A stretch of 64,000 bases of DNA from Pyropia haitanensis (GCA_008729055.1 SDUX01000006.1:2902842-2966841); one strand, 5' to 3'; positions 44,126-55,301 are shown, numbered from the stretch's first letter. Translations and numbers: made by a program. Notes: generated from the letters alone by a model not told the origin.

Positions 44126-44448
44126 ATGACGGCGGTGGCGCCGCTGGCCACCGCCGCCCGCGCGGCGGCCGGCCTCGCCGCCCGCCGCGCCGCCGCCGCC
44201 GCCGCCGCCACCACCCCGGCCGCCGCCCCGGCCGCCGCCCCGGCCGCCGCCCCGGCCGCCGCGCCCGCCGCGGCGGCGCGGGGGGGCGCCGCCGCGCGGC
44301 GGCCGGCCGCTGCGGGCGGTGCCGCCGCGCCGCCGCTGTCGCCGACGCTGCCAACGACGTTGCCGACGCCGCTGCCGACGCTGCCGACGCCGCGGCCGCC
44401 GCCACCAGCGGGCGCGACGGGGGGGGGAGGCGCCGCGGCCGGCGCTGC

Positions 44449-44480
<32 letters not shown>

Positions 44481-45552
44481 CGCGGGTGGTGCCGCCGCTG
44501 CGGGCGGGCGCCACCCGCGCTGCCGCCGCCGCCCGCTGGGCGGGGGGGGGCGCCGCCGCGGCGACGCGAGGCGCGGCGGGGCTGACCGGCCCGCCCGCTG
44601 TTCGTGGCTGGCGCGCCCTGTCGTCGCCGCCGGCGGGGGTGGTGCGGCGGCTGGGTGGGGGGGGGGCGCCGCCCCGTCGGCGCGCGCGGCGCCCGCCGCG
44701 CCCCGCGCCGGCGGGGGTGGCGGCGGCCCGCCCCCGCGGCGGGCGCCACCCGCGGCCGCCCGCGGAGGCGGCGGCAGTGCCGCCGCTGGGGGTGGCGCCG
44801 CCGCCGCCGCTGGCGGTGGCGCCGCCGCCACCGCTGGCGGCAGCGTCGGCCGACTGGCGGGGCGGCCCGGCGTGTGGCGGCGGACCCCCCCGCCCCCCCC
44901 GGGGCTCCCCCCCGGCGGCCGCGTCCGCGGCGTCACCGCCCTGACCGCCTCCGCGCTGGGCGTGGCCGCGGCGGTGACGCACGAGGACCGGGGCGCGGGC
45001 CTGGCCATCCTGTCGGCCATCAGCGACACGTCTGGCCCGCACACGTACGGCGTTGGGGTGCTGCCGCCGCGCGGCCGCGCGGCGGTCGGCGCCGGCCTCG
45101 CCGCCGCCGCGGTCGCCGCGGTCGGCTGGCTGGTGTGGGCGGCCGCCGCGACGGCGGCGCCGGCGCTCGCGCTGGCGCTGCTCCTCGCGTGGGCGACCCG
45201 CCCCGGCGCGGCGGACCTGGTCGGCCAGATGCGCGCCGCGGCGCCGGCGGTGGCGCGCCGCAAGGCGGGGGTGGTGGAGCGCGTCCGCGTCCGCGTCGCG
45301 CCCTACCTGGTGCGCCTGCAGGCGCTGCGGGTGGCGGACTGGGGGCTCTTTTCCGTCGCGACGGTCGGCGACTGGGTCGACTACCAGTACCTGTATGTGG
45401 GCGCGCTGAACCGGTGGTGGCTGGTCGGGTGGTGGCTTGACCCGGAGAGCCCGCGGTACCCGCACCTGTTCCCGGACAAGGTGAAGGGGGCGGGGGGGGG
45501 GGGGGGGGAGGGGGGGGGTGCTGGCAAGCTGGACGCCGCACCTGCATCCTAG
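44126..45552 (+). CDS. Unidentified organelle-targeted membrane protein
   Basis: I do not recognise the family. From the ATG at 44126 (MTAVAPLATAARAAAGLAAR) the protein begins as an Ala/Arg-rich transit peptide for mitochondrion or plastid, followed by long Ala/Pro/Gly repeats including a (PAAA) tract. After C runs at 44886-44915 the frame changes and a conserved-looking domain follows: VTHEDRGAGLAILSAISDTS, a hydrophobic pair (VGAGLAAAAVAAVGWLVWAA and APALALALLLAW), then VRVRVAPYLVRLQALRVADW, GDWVDYQYLYVGALNRWW and a short Gly-rich tail. Two membrane helices and a Trp/Tyr-rich C-terminus are the visible features. The frame change makes the exact length uncertain. Confidence 0.5.
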
Positions 45553-46602
45553 TTCGCGGGGGGGGGGGGGGGGGGGGGGGGGGGAAGGTGGCCATGCGGG
45601 TGGCCTGCCCACCCATTTGCGTACGAGAGAATGGGGGGTGGGGTGGGGGGAGGCGGGGGGTGGCGCGTGCCCGGGGACGTTTGCGAGCTGCCCGCCGCGG
45701 GATCGTTGCGGTGGCGGGCGGTGGCGCGTGCGGGCGGCCCGCGCGGGTCGCGCGGGCGCGTGGCGCCCATGTATTCTTATCTAGGTCGTGTGTTGTTTGG
45801 GTGTTTGTTTCTCTGTTTTTTTTTTTCTTGCGTTGCGCTCCTTGTCTCTCGTTACCGTTCTTCTCGTCGATCTCCTCGCACAAGCAGACTCCCGTTGGCC
45901 AGACGCACGGTGCTGGTCGAGGAGACTGCAAAGACCGGTGCATGCCGGTGGCGCGTCCGTGCGCTACAGGCGTCACCCCCCACCGCCGCTAATCGCTCCC
46001 GGCGGCATACTCCCCGCCACACCCACTGGACCCTTGCCGCTTCTTTGCCTCTGTGGTTTCGAGATGTATGCTATTTTGCTCAAGCCCTCTGCTACCGCCC
46101 GCCTTCCGTAACACCAGCCAGCCGCCCCTTCCTGGGGCCCACCGCTCATGCCACCCGACGCACCCGACCTCAGATGCAGGACGCACCCACCACCCCCCGC
46201 CGCCATCGCAGCACGCTGCTGCTCCTCGCTGACCTCCAGCAGTCCCCGCTGTCCACAGTTGCCCCGAGCTGTCCCTCGCCATGCCTGGCAGCCGCGAGCC
46301 GTCCCTGTCACCCGCTGCCTCCGGCCTCTCGCCGTCGCCCCCACCATACACTCTCTTCTCGAGCAAAGTACGGGGACTTGTCCGAATGTATCACACGTGG
46401 AACTCGCGGGAAAAGTAGCGCCCTCCTAGGTGGCCGCATCCGACAGATCCTTCCTGCGCACGACCGACGCGCACCCTGCGAAGTCTCCTTTGCTCTGGGC
46501 GCGCGGCATCCTCTCGCTCCCCTGCTCCTGTCACCACGCCTCTCTTTCCTCCTTCCGCCTCCCCGGCGCTTTGGCAGTTTCTGTGCCGCGTGGGCAGCCG
46601 CC
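45553..46602. other. Intergenic region upstream of RPC11
   Basis: Begins with a G run of about 25 bases at 45559-45584, then mixed composition to 46600 with C/T-rich stretches. It is probably the 3' flank of the organellar membrane protein gene and the RPC11 promoter. I searched it for the missing N-terminal half of the proteasome beta-3 fragment located downstream and saw none. Confidence 0.55.
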
Positions 46603-46956
46603 ATGCTCTTCTGCCCGGCGTGTGCCAACCTGCTCCTCCTGGAGCGGTCTCCGTCGCACCACGGCGAGGTCGACGCGACTGGCAGCCTCCGCTTCTTCTG
46701 CCGCACGTGTGCCTACATCCACGGCGTGGGCGACCGGCGGCTGACCAAGTCCGTTTCACGTCTCCCTCGCAAGGTCGTCGATGACGTGCTTGGCGGTGAG
46801 GACGCGTGGGCGCTCGCCGACAAGACGGAGACGGTGTGTCCCAAGTGCGGTGGGCACGAGGCGTTCTTCTTCCAGATGCAGACTCGCAGTGCCGACGAGC
46901 CGATGAGCACGTTCTATCGCTGTGTGGCGTGCCAGCACCAATGGAAGGAAAATTAA
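46603..46956 (+). CDS. RPC11: DNA-directed RNA polymerase III subunit RPC10/C11 (POLR3K)
   Basis: Small zinc-ribbon subunit needed for transcript cleavage and termination by RNA polymerase III. The 117-residue single exon has family length. The N-terminal ribbon is MLFCPACANLLLLERSP with the second Cys pair FCRTCAY. The C-terminal TFIIS-like ribbon has CPKCGG, the acidic hairpin QTRSADEPMSTFY with the catalytic Asp-Glu pair, and CVACQHQW. It ends KEN before TAA. The ATG at 46603 is the only sensible start. Thirty bases after the stop, in the same reading frame, a piece of a different gene (proteasome beta-3) begins. Confidence 0.97.
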   Translation: MLFCPACANLLLLERSPSHHGEVDATGSLRFFCRTCAYIHGVGDRRLTKSVSRLPRKVVDDVLGGEDAWALADKTETVCPKCGGHEAFFFQMQTRSADEPMSTFYRCVACQHQWKEN

Positions 46957-47216
46957 AGGGCTACGTTTTGGGATGCGCTCCATGCCATGGCCGTCGCCGA
47001 CGACCTGGTGGTCAGCAGCACGTGCGCCGAGTCGCTGTTTGGCACCTGCGAGACGCTCTACCGAGAGGACATGGACCTGGAGGAGCTGTTTGAGACGCTC
47101 GGCCAGAGCCTGGTGGCCGCCTTGGACGGGGACGTATCTCTGCGTGGGGGGTGGACGTGCAGTTCATCATCCAGGAGGGGGTAACGACCAAGTCGCTCAA
47201 AGGCATAATGGACTAG
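46957..47216 (+). pseudogene. Orphan C-terminal fragment of proteasome subunit beta-3 (PSMB3/PUP3)
   Basis: The sequence reads WDALHAMAVADDLVVSSTCA, then ESLFGTCETLY, DLEELFETLGQSLVAALDG and finally AWGVDVQFIIQEGVTTKSLK ending GIMD before TAG. This matches about the last 85-90 residues of proteasome beta-3 (VVSGTCAESLYGMCE, LFETxSQ, DRDxxSGWG, KGRMD). The first 115 or so residues, with the beta-fold core, are not present. There is no intron in the fragment and a one-base frame problem at gggg, 47128-47131. It starts only 30 bases after the RPC11 stop and in the same frame. It is either a 5'-truncated copy or the last exon of a gene whose other exons lie elsewhere; the first is more likely. 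Confidence 0.7.
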
Positions 47217-47412
47217 GGCAGCGGCCGACCCACGGTGCATGGTTTTCTCTTCTACTGCGCGACAGTTTATTTTTGGTAATGCGGGTGGGAGCGGCAGTGC
47301 CATCTCAAATGGGATGGACACGTCCTTCTGTACAGGGTGGGCGGGTAAGAAGGGGGGGGGGGCGGAGGGGGAGAGACAAAGCAAGGAGCGGGCCGTGCGG
47401 AGGGGGCCGCGA

Positions 47413-48096
47413 CTATGGCTGCTGCTTGGGCTGCTGCCGCTGCTCCTGCTGCTGCTGCTGTCGCTGCTGTTGCTGTTGCTCCCGGCGGCGGCGGCGCTCC
47501 TCGGGGAACCGCACGCCCGCGACAAAGCCGGCCGCCTCTCGCCGCGGGGCGGGCTCGTCGGCCACCGGCAGGGCGTCGTCGTCTTCGTGGAAGCCCAGCG
47601 CAGCCCACTCCTCGCGGGCCATCAGGCCACTGGTCAACCAACCGTGTGAGCGACGGGGCCATGGTGGGGGACGGGGAGCGGACGCGAGAGCGGGGCGAGG
47701 TGAACGTGAGCGGTGGGGTCGCGATGGGAGGGGACGCGGTGGTCAGGAAAAGCAGTGCCCTCAGCAAAAGGGGAATGTCAGCACAAACTGGTGAGGAGCG
47801 GTGGCCACCCCGGATACAACGTCGGCAGGAACCAACCCCAACCAAACGCGGCTAGCCCCTCGAGGGCGGGCCACCCCCTCCCCCTCCCCCCCCCCAACGT
47901 ACGTGTCCATCCGACACGCGAGGAACTGCTTGGCCAGCGGCCGGCACTGGGTGGTGACGTTGGCGTTGGCCTTCATGCAGCGGAGGTAGGCGCGGGCAAA
48001 GTCGCGGCACTCGCCGAGGTGGTCGAGCGGGAAGCTACCGCGCTCGGGCGCGCGGGGTGAGATGGTGCGCCCCGACAGGGTGGTGGAGGTGGTCAT
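47413..48096 (-). CDS. COX19: Cytochrome c oxidase assembly protein COX19
   Basis: Twin CX9C protein of the mitochondrial intermembrane space, used in copper delivery and complex IV assembly. Exon 1 (48096-47903) starts at an ATG giving MTTSTTLSGRTISPRAPERG, then SFPLDHLGEC. The twin motifs are CRDFARAYLRC and CRPLAKQFLAC, both with nine residues between the Cys. A GTACGT donor at 47902 and an acceptor ccag (47630) give exon 2 (47629-47413), joining CRMD to TGLMAREEWAALGF, the COX19 signature LMxxEEWxxLGF. The total is 136 residues, longer than usual because of a C-terminal tail ending in Arg and Gln-rich repeats (REQQQQQRQQQQQEQRQQ). It is divergent with CstF-64 across about 650 bases. Confidence 0.95.
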
Positions 48097-48741
48097 GGCG
48101 GCGGCCGCCGCCCGCGCTGGCGGCGGTGCGTTGCCGGCCCAGAGGGGGGAGGAATGGGGGGTGGGTGGGAGACAGGGGGGTGGGAGGGAAACAGGGGCGC
48201 GGCCAAGAAAAGCGGGTGGGGATGAAGAGGCCGATGGAAGGAGGAACGGTGGATACGGGGGGGGCAGGCGGGTGGGGAAAGGAACACAGCGTGGAAGGAG
48301 AGACGGAGGGGAAGTGCGAGGAATAAACACGCAGGGTGGGGAGGGAGGGAGGGATGACCAGCCAGCGACGTCACGGCGAACAGCAAAAATGGATCCAAAA
48401 GCACGTGGCAACTTTGACTCCGCAACTGAAATTGGGGACGGGCTTTTCCCGCGCGTCGCCTCGCCCGCCGCGGCACCGGCACGGCTCTGGGCTGCGACGC
48501 CCAAGCCCACAACCGCGGGCTGGCCAACGTGCGCGTCCCTGCCTTGGCTCGTCCTCCTCGCTAGCCTGTGCCGTTTCTGCGCGTGGACAACCCCTTGCCT
48601 GCTCGTGTGTGCTGGCAGCATTCTGGCGAGCCAGCCCCTCCTTCCCCCAGTGTCTGCTCGTGCGCGGGCGGCCCGCTGCGGGCTCGGCGCCCCCGGTTGC
48701 CGCCTCTGTGCCGAGGCGTGCCCCCCCCCTGCCTGCCCAGC
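48097..48741. other. Divergent promoter region of COX19 and CstF-64
   Basis: Purine-rich on the plus strand from 48120 to 48350, then mixed composition and a C-run before the CstF-64 ATG. No coding sequence recognised. Both promoters must lie within these 645 bases. Confidence 0.6.
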
Positions 48742-49267
48742 ATGTCCCGTCGCGGCAAGTCCACCGTCTTTGTCGGCAACATCTCCTACGACACGACCGA
48801 AGAGCAGCTACGCGACACGTTTGCGCAGGTGGGCACCGTCGTCACCTTCCGGCTCGTCTATGACCAGACGACGGGCAAGCCCAAGGGGTATGGCTTTTGC
48901 GAGTACTCGGACCCAGAGACGGCCATGTCCGCCCTCCGCAACCTCAACGGCGTCGACGTCAATGGGCGGCCGGTGCGGGTGGACATTGCGGACAAGAGCG
49001 CGCCGCCGCGTGGGGGGGGGGGGGGGGGCGGCGACCGCGGCGACCGCGGTGGCGGCGACCGCGGCGGCGGCGGTGGGGACCACGGCGGCCGGGGGGACCG
49101 CGACGGGGGGGACGGCCGCGGCGGCGGCCGCGGCGGTGACCGCGACGGCGGGGGGGACGGCCGCGACGGGCGGGACGGGCGGGACGGCGGCTGGGGGGGG
49201 CGGGACGATGGCGGGGATGGCTTCCGGCGTGGCGGCGGCGGCGACCGTGGCGGCGGCGGCGGCGACC

Positions 49268-49299
<32 letters not shown>

Positions 49300-49702
49300 C
49301 TCCTCGGCGGTGGCGGTGGCGGCCTGTCCATGGGCGGCGCCACGGGCGGCGGCGCGATGAGCGTGGAGGGCATGTCCCTCGCAGAGATCCACGGGGTGAT
49401 GCTGCAGCTCAAGGCGGCGATCGCGGCCGACGCGGACGCGGTGCGGGCGCTGCTGCTGGGCAACCCAGACCTGGGGCGCGCCCTCCTGCAGGCGCAGATT
49501 ATGCTCGGCCTCATCCAGCCGCCGCCGCTGTCGTCGGCGCACGCGCCGCCGCCGCCGCCGCCACCGCCGGGGGGGGGGTTGGCGTCGGCAGCGGGGGGGT
49601 GCCGCCGGGCCCGCCGCTGGCCGAGTCCCTCCCGGGCGGGCCCGGCGGTGGGGGCGCCGCCGCCGCCGGCGGGCCGCCGCTGCCGTTTGGGGCGGCGGCC
49701 GG

Positions 49703-49735
<33 letters not shown>

Positions 49736-50321
49736 GGGCGCCGTTGGCGGCGGCGGCGGTGGCATGGCGCCCCCCCCGCCGGTGGGCATGGCCGGCGTGC
49801 CCCCCGCCGCGGCACTGCTCGGCCCGCCCGTGTCGGGCGGCGTCGACGTGCAGCGGCCGCCGCCGCCAAAGGGGCTCCTCCCGCCGCCGCCGCTGACGCA
49901 CCAGCGGCCGCCGCTGCCGCGCGGGCAGCCGCAGCCGCCTGGCGGCGGTGGCGGCCCGGGGCTGTCGCCCGCGCCGCCGCCGCCGCCGCCGCCACCGCCG
50001 CCGCCGCTGTCGGGTGTGCCGGGGGGCCCCGCCGGCGTGGCCGGGGCGGGTGCGGTGGGCGTGCCGCCGGCGGGGGCGGGCGGCGTGGCCCCCCCGCCGC
50101 CACCGCAGCCACCACAGGCGCAGCAGGCGCAGGGCCTGGACGCGCTGATGCAGGCGGCGGTGGCGGCGGGGGTGGGCGAGGCGGGGCCCGCGCTGGTGGA
50201 GCAGCTCGCCACGGTCATGGCCGTGACGGCCGAGCAGCTGGCCGAGCTGCCGGCCGAGCAGCGGCAGCAGATCCTGCAGCTGCAGGCGCTCGCCATGCAG
50301 TTTGGCGTGACAAGAGGGTAG
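48742..50321 (+). CDS. CSTF2: Cleavage stimulation factor subunit 2 (CstF-64)
   Basis: RNA-binding subunit of the pre-mRNA 3'-end processing complex; it recognises U/GU-rich downstream elements. The ATG at 48742 gives [20 protein letters not shown], then one RRM with RNP2 VFVGNI and RNP1 KGYGFCEY. A long RGG/DRGG-type Gly-rich linker follows. The hinge that binds CstF-77 or symplekin is at about 49360-49510 ([37 protein letters not shown]). After G runs at 49569-49578 and 49592-49599 the frame changes into a Pro/Gly-rich region. The C-terminal helical bundle, [20 protein letters not shown] then QQILQLQ, is the CSTF_C domain that contacts Pcf11. All three CstF-64 domains are thus present. Confidence 0.92.
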
Positions 50322-51412
50322 TAGTAGTGGGGGGGGGGGTGAGAGGGGGGGGGGGTTGGGGGAGGGGAGGGGACGCGCCCGACGTGGTAGGGGGGGGGCG
50401 CGGTGCGCGGCGCGAGGTGCTGGCCGGGGTGCGTGGCGGGGAGGCGCACCCCCCGGGGCTGTGGGGGGGTTTGGGCGGTCCCATACTACCGAGTCGGTTG
50501 GTACTCTGCTGTGTGGCGGCGCCTTTTTCTCCGACGGCGGCGGTTTCGCGGCAACGTCGTACGTGACGACCGTGCCGCGGCCAGGGCAGGCGGGCGGGCG
50601 GGTGGGCGGGCTGCTCTTTGTTGCCCCCACCAGCACAGCGCCAGTGGGACCCGCCCGCCCGCCCGCCCGCCCGCCCGCGACCTCCCGCCCCCAGCGCCAC
50701 ACCCACCCGGCGGCCGCGCTGCCGCCACCGCCGCGCCGCGCGACGCCGCGCGACGCCGCGCCGCGCCGTGCGGACCCGCCGGCCGCGACAGCCGCGGCAG
50801 CGCGGGCGGCCGCCACCCCCTCTCCCCCCCCCCCACCCTCAGCGTCGCCCCTCCCGCGGCGCGCCCCTCCCGCCTCCCCCGCCGCCGCTGGCGGCGGCCG
50901 CCGCCCTCGTCCAGCCGCCCGCCGGCGGTCGCGCGGGCGGGGCCGCCATCCCCCCCCTGGCGGTGGACGCCCCTGGCAGGCGCTCCTCTCGTGGCACTCC
51001 CGTCCACCCTCCCTCCGCCGCCGGGTGCCGCTACGCGCTGGTGCGCGGGGCGCAGGGGGGTGGTCGGGTCGGCGGCGGGCCAAGGCGTCCGCCTCTGCGC
51101 GGTTGGAGCAGGAGCGGTTAGCTAGCTAGGGGGGGGGGACCACCCCCTGCAGGACACAGGCAACGGTCGGTGCTCGTCCAGATCCATCTGCGGCGGTGCG
51201 GATCGTGCACCGCCGCGGCCGCCTCCCCGCGTGTGTGGAGCGGGGGACCCGCATCGATCGCCGCCCCGCCCCACGACCGCCGCTGCCACCCGCAGACCTC
51301 CACCCGCGCCGCTGCCGACCGCCGCCGCCCCGCCCGCCGGCCTTCCCCCCCCCCCCCTCCCCCCCCACCACCCCCCCCCCCCCCCAGCCGGCTGCCGCGT
51401 GCGCGCGTGGCC
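50322..51412. other. GC-rich intergenic region
   Basis: Between two plus-strand genes, CstF-64 and DapB. It has G runs at 50328-50400, (GGGC)n and (CCCG)n blocks at 50583-50605 and 50655-50690 that could pair, and C runs at 50822-50834 and 51345-51385 before the DapB start. No gene is supported; the frames are Ala/Pro/Arg only. Confidence 0.5.
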
Positions 51413-51490
51413 ATGGCCGCCGCGCCCGCCGCCGCGTTTGCCATCGCCGCCACGCCCTGGTGCCGGCCGGCCGCCCCTGCCGCCCCTGCC

Positions 51491-51525
<35 letters not shown>

Positions 51526-53456
51526 CGGCGCGGCCGGCCGACGGCCCGCCGTCCGCCGCGCCGCGGCCGCCGCTGGTAGTACCCGCCACGCCCGCGTTGG
51601 TGGGCGTGGGTGGACCGCCGGGGGGTGGTGGGGGGGGGGGGCCGCCGCGGCCGCCGCGGCCCGCGTCGGCGGTGGGGGTGCGCGCGGGCGCGCTGGCCAT
51701 GGCCGCGGCGGCGCGTGGGGGGGGGGGGGGGGGGGGGGCGCCGCCGCTCCGTGTGATGGTCAATGGCATGCCGGGAAAGATGGCGACGGCGGTGGCGGCG
51801 GCGGTGGTGTCGCGGGGGCTGACGTACGTTTTTTTTTTTTTTGTCGCGTGGAGGGGGGGGGGGTGGGGGGGGTGGGGCAGGGCGAGGGGGCGAGCGTGCG
51901 GGCGCGGGCGGCGTCCTTTTTTTTTTTTTTTTTTGGGGGGGGGGCAGGGGAGGTGTGTGGAGGGGAAGAGGCGCGGCTGTGGTGGCGGATGGGATGGGGA
52001 GGGGGGGGGGGGCGGGAGGGGGTGGACGGGATGGGCGGTGGGCAAGGGGGGGGGGGGGGTGTTGGCGGCGGCGCTTTTTCCTCTATCGGTCCTGCCACTG
52101 GTAGTGGCTACGCGTGGAGGTGGGGGGGGAAGGGGGGGAGGGGGGGGGTGGTAGCCGGCGCGGGCCATCCCCCGCCCCGGCCCATTCCACCCTCCCCGTG
52201 CGCGTCGGCCGACCTACGGACGGTGGTGGTGTGGGTGGTATGGGTGGGTGCGGGGGAGGGGGTGGCGGGGCGGGCGGTGGCGCTGCTCCGCACCACCCAC
52301 CCACACCTCTGGGGCCCGTGCTGACGGCGTGTGGGGCACCCGCGACTGGCTGCGCGTCTTTTTTTTGGTTGCTGTGGGCAGGCTCGTCCCGCTGGGCTTG
52401 ACCGGTGACCAGGTGGCGGAGGAGGTGGTGACGGTCGCGGGGGTGGACGTGCGGCTGGTCCGGTACGTAGGTCGTCTATTTTCTCTGCACGCGGCGGCGG
52501 GGTCGGGCGGTAGGGGGGGGGTGAGCGTCGCGCAGGGGGGCAGGAGCTTTCCTGCCGGCGGGGCGTTTGTGGGCGGCGCCCGGCGCTCACCGTCGTGACT
52601 GGTGGTGGACACTAGCCGCGTGGGCGTGCTGGGCCGCTCGCGCGGCGGCCGCTGACCCGCGATGGTCAACGGTTATTTTCCCTGCGCTGTGTTGGTGGTC
52701 TGTCGTTTCCGTGCCGGTCTGCCCTCCCCCCCCCCCGCCGCCGCCTCTCCTGTCTCCTGTCCTCCCCCTAGTCCCGCCGACCGTGAGGCGACGCTCGCGG
52801 CGATTGCCGCCGAGCACCCGTCGACGGTCGTTGTCGACTACACCCACCCGTCGGCGGTCAATGCCAATGTCGCTGCCTACGCTGCCGCGGGCCTCTCCTT
52901 TGTCGTTGGCACCACGGGCGGCGACGAGGCGGCGATGCGGGCGGCCGTGGCCACCGGCGACGGCCCCGCCGCGGGCGCCTACGCGCTGATCGCGCCCAAC
53001 ATGGCCAAGCAGATCGTGGCGCTGCAGGCGGCGCTCGAGGCTGCCGCCGCCGCCTTCCCCGGCGCCTACGCCGGCTACACCCTCTCCGTCACCGAGTCGC
53101 ACCAGTCCCACAAGGCGGACACGTCGGGGACGGCCAAGGCCAACGTGGCCGCGTTTGGCGCGCTCGGCGCGCCGCTGGCGGTGGCGGATATCGTCAAGGT
53201 GCGGTCGCCCGACGCGCAGGTGGCGGAGATGGGGGTCCCCGCCGACGCGCTCGCGGGGCACGCCTTCCACACGTACCGGCTGGTGAGTGCGGACGGGAGC
53301 GTCCGGTTTGAGCTACAGCACAACGTCGTTGGCCGCGCCGTGTACGCCGAGGGCACCGTCGACGCGGTCGTGTTTTTGGCCGCCCGCCGCGACGCGGGCG
53401 ACCCGGTGCGGCTGTACAACATGATTGACGTGCTCCGCGCGGGCGAGATGTCGTAG
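51413..53456 (+). CDS. DAPB: 4-hydroxy-tetrahydrodipicolinate reductase (DapB), plastid-targeted
   Basis: NAD(P)H-dependent step of the diaminopimelate route to lysine. The start at 51413 (MAAAPAAAFAIAATPW) gives a plastid-type leader; one frame change at G runs (51630-51641 or 51719-51739) is needed to reach the Rossmann start LRVMVNGMPGKM. Exon 1 ends 51823 (donor GTACGT), exon 2 is 52382-52462 (VPLGLTGDQVAEEVV; donor GTACGT), exon 3 is 52772-53456; phases agree. Exon 3 has VVDYTHPSAVNANVAAYA, FVVGTTGGDE, APNMAKQIVAL and SVTESHQSHKADTSGTAK. The last is the catalytic/substrate block in the plant-like form (ESHQxxKxDxSGTA). It ends NMIDVLRAGEMS. The introns contain long T and G tracts, and an A-rich tract (53582-53600) follows the stop. 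Confidence 0.92.
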
Positions 53457-53727
53457 CGCTTAGGAAGCCTACAGAAGTGGGACCTTGACACCCGTGCCCC
53501 GAGGCATCTGAACTTCCAACAGGATGTGCCGTGACGCAATTGTACACACCCCTGTAGGAACAAAGGGCGGACCCACGGGTACAAAAAAAAAAAATAAAAC
53601 GGCGACGGCACTGACTTCCCCCCCTTCCCCAAACCCCGGTTCGTCACACAGACGGAAGAAAAAAAATGAGCCCACCAAACGGATGGAACGCGCTAGAACA
53701 AACAGCACGGCGGACGGCGGCGGCTGC

Positions 53728-55301
53728 TCACTTGAGCTCCGGCAGGTGCGTGTGCACGTACTCGATGAGCTTGGCCTTGCCCATGGCGCCCTCCTGGATG
53801 TTGATCACCTCCCCGGCCTTGACAACCATGAACGTTGGCAGCCCGTGGACCTTGTACTTCTTGACTGCTCGGGGGGGCGACATGGCCAGGTGGGCGCGGC
53901 CGACAGGGGATAGAAGGGAGACCAACGAAGAGCAGGGGAGAAGGATAATTCGAAACAGAGACAAGGGAAGTGCGTCAGCGTTGACGAGTCAGCCACGACA
54001 GCCCCGAGCAAAGCCTAGCCCATCAGATCCGGCATGAAAACAAGCCGCACCTGCAAAGTCAAACAGCACCCATGAGTCACCAATCGAACAAGAAGAGAGG
54101 CGCGTCCCCGGAGCCATACGCTGACCGTGTCCGCCATGGCATCAAGAAAGTCGGGGGGCAAGAGCGGAGCAGATAAAACGGGACGTACCAAACGTTGGGT
54201 ACTGCTCCGTGTCAATCTTCACCACCTTCAGCTTGCCCGCCAGGTCCGTCGCGAGCAGGTCCATCCTGTGGGGGTAGGCGACCACGACGGTGGCCCAACA
54301 CGAGACGGAAGGCAGCACCCGCAAACACAGCCGGGAGCGACGACCGCGCGGAGTCAGTGAGCGCGCCCTCGTCGGCCATCCACGTTGCTGTCCATCACAC
54401 ACGGCACGCACACACACACGAGAGCCACTCAATAGAGGACACACACGGGACAGCAGGCAAGCAACGTACAATGGCGCCACCAGCTTGCACGGTCCGCACC
54501 ACTCGGCGTACATGTCCACCAAAACCGGGACGTCCTGCATAATACCAAGCACAGAAGCGGCACTCCCAGACCAGCAAGACGCGGAACAAACAGCCACAGC
54601 AGCGGCGCAGGTGAGCCCAGGCCGTCCATAGAAGAAACACCAGCACCGAGACCGCAGCAACAAGGGCCAGCGGGTCCCCATAACTCCGCGCCGAGCCGCC
54701 GGATGGGCCGGCCGGACACACGAGCGGCCCCGTGAATGCGGCCGCAACAAAAAGCGCCTGTCACCGCTTGGTGGGGGGGCGGCGGGGGGGTTCGGTGTGC
54801 CAAGCCGCAACGCCCGCCCGCTGGACCTGCCCAGCGCCCGCGCGCAAGCGCACACCAGCCAGCCGCCATGAGATGCGGCAAAACACCCACCACCCGCCGC
54901 CAACAGGACACGCACACCAGCTTTGCGAGCGCCAGCGCCTCCTCGCCCACGGGTCGGGGGCCGTCAGCGCCGCCAGCCACTGGTCGATGCCCCCCCCCCC
55001 CCCCGCTCCCTGCACCGCACGCAGACCACAACCAGCAACGGTGGAGCCAAACACGACTGGACCAAAAAAGAAAAACAAAACGTACCGACTCCATCACCTC
55101 GGCGTCAAAGGTGTCGGCGGTGACGTCGACCGGCTTGGCCGCCGCCGCCGTCACGGCCACCCGTCCCGCCCGTACCCGCCGGGCGGGACGATGGGCGACA
55201 GCGGCGGCGGCGGGTACCACCCGCTTGGCACACACCGCCGACGCGGCGGGCGTCCACGCGCACGCCGCCGCGGCCGCGGTGGCGGGGACAAAGGCGGCCA
55301 T
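53728..55301 (-). CDS. Plastid thioredoxin (Trx-y/m type), four exons
   Basis: Disulfide reductant of plastid enzymes. Exons on the minus strand: 55301-55086, 54534-54470, 54265-54189 and 53864-53728; donors GTACGT at 55085, 54469 and 54188; total 164 residues with matching phases. The leader [16 protein letters not shown] has the early Phe of red-lineage plastid transit peptides. The mature domain has DVPVLVDMYAEWCGPCKLV with the WCGPC active site, KLKVVKIDTEQYPTF, the cis-Pro loop VHGLPTFMVV and a closing EGAMGKAKLIEYV helix. VKIDTEQYP and EGAM are closer to Trx-y than to Trx-m, but the subtype is tentative. The introns have mixed composition and carry no nested gene. Confidence 0.94.
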
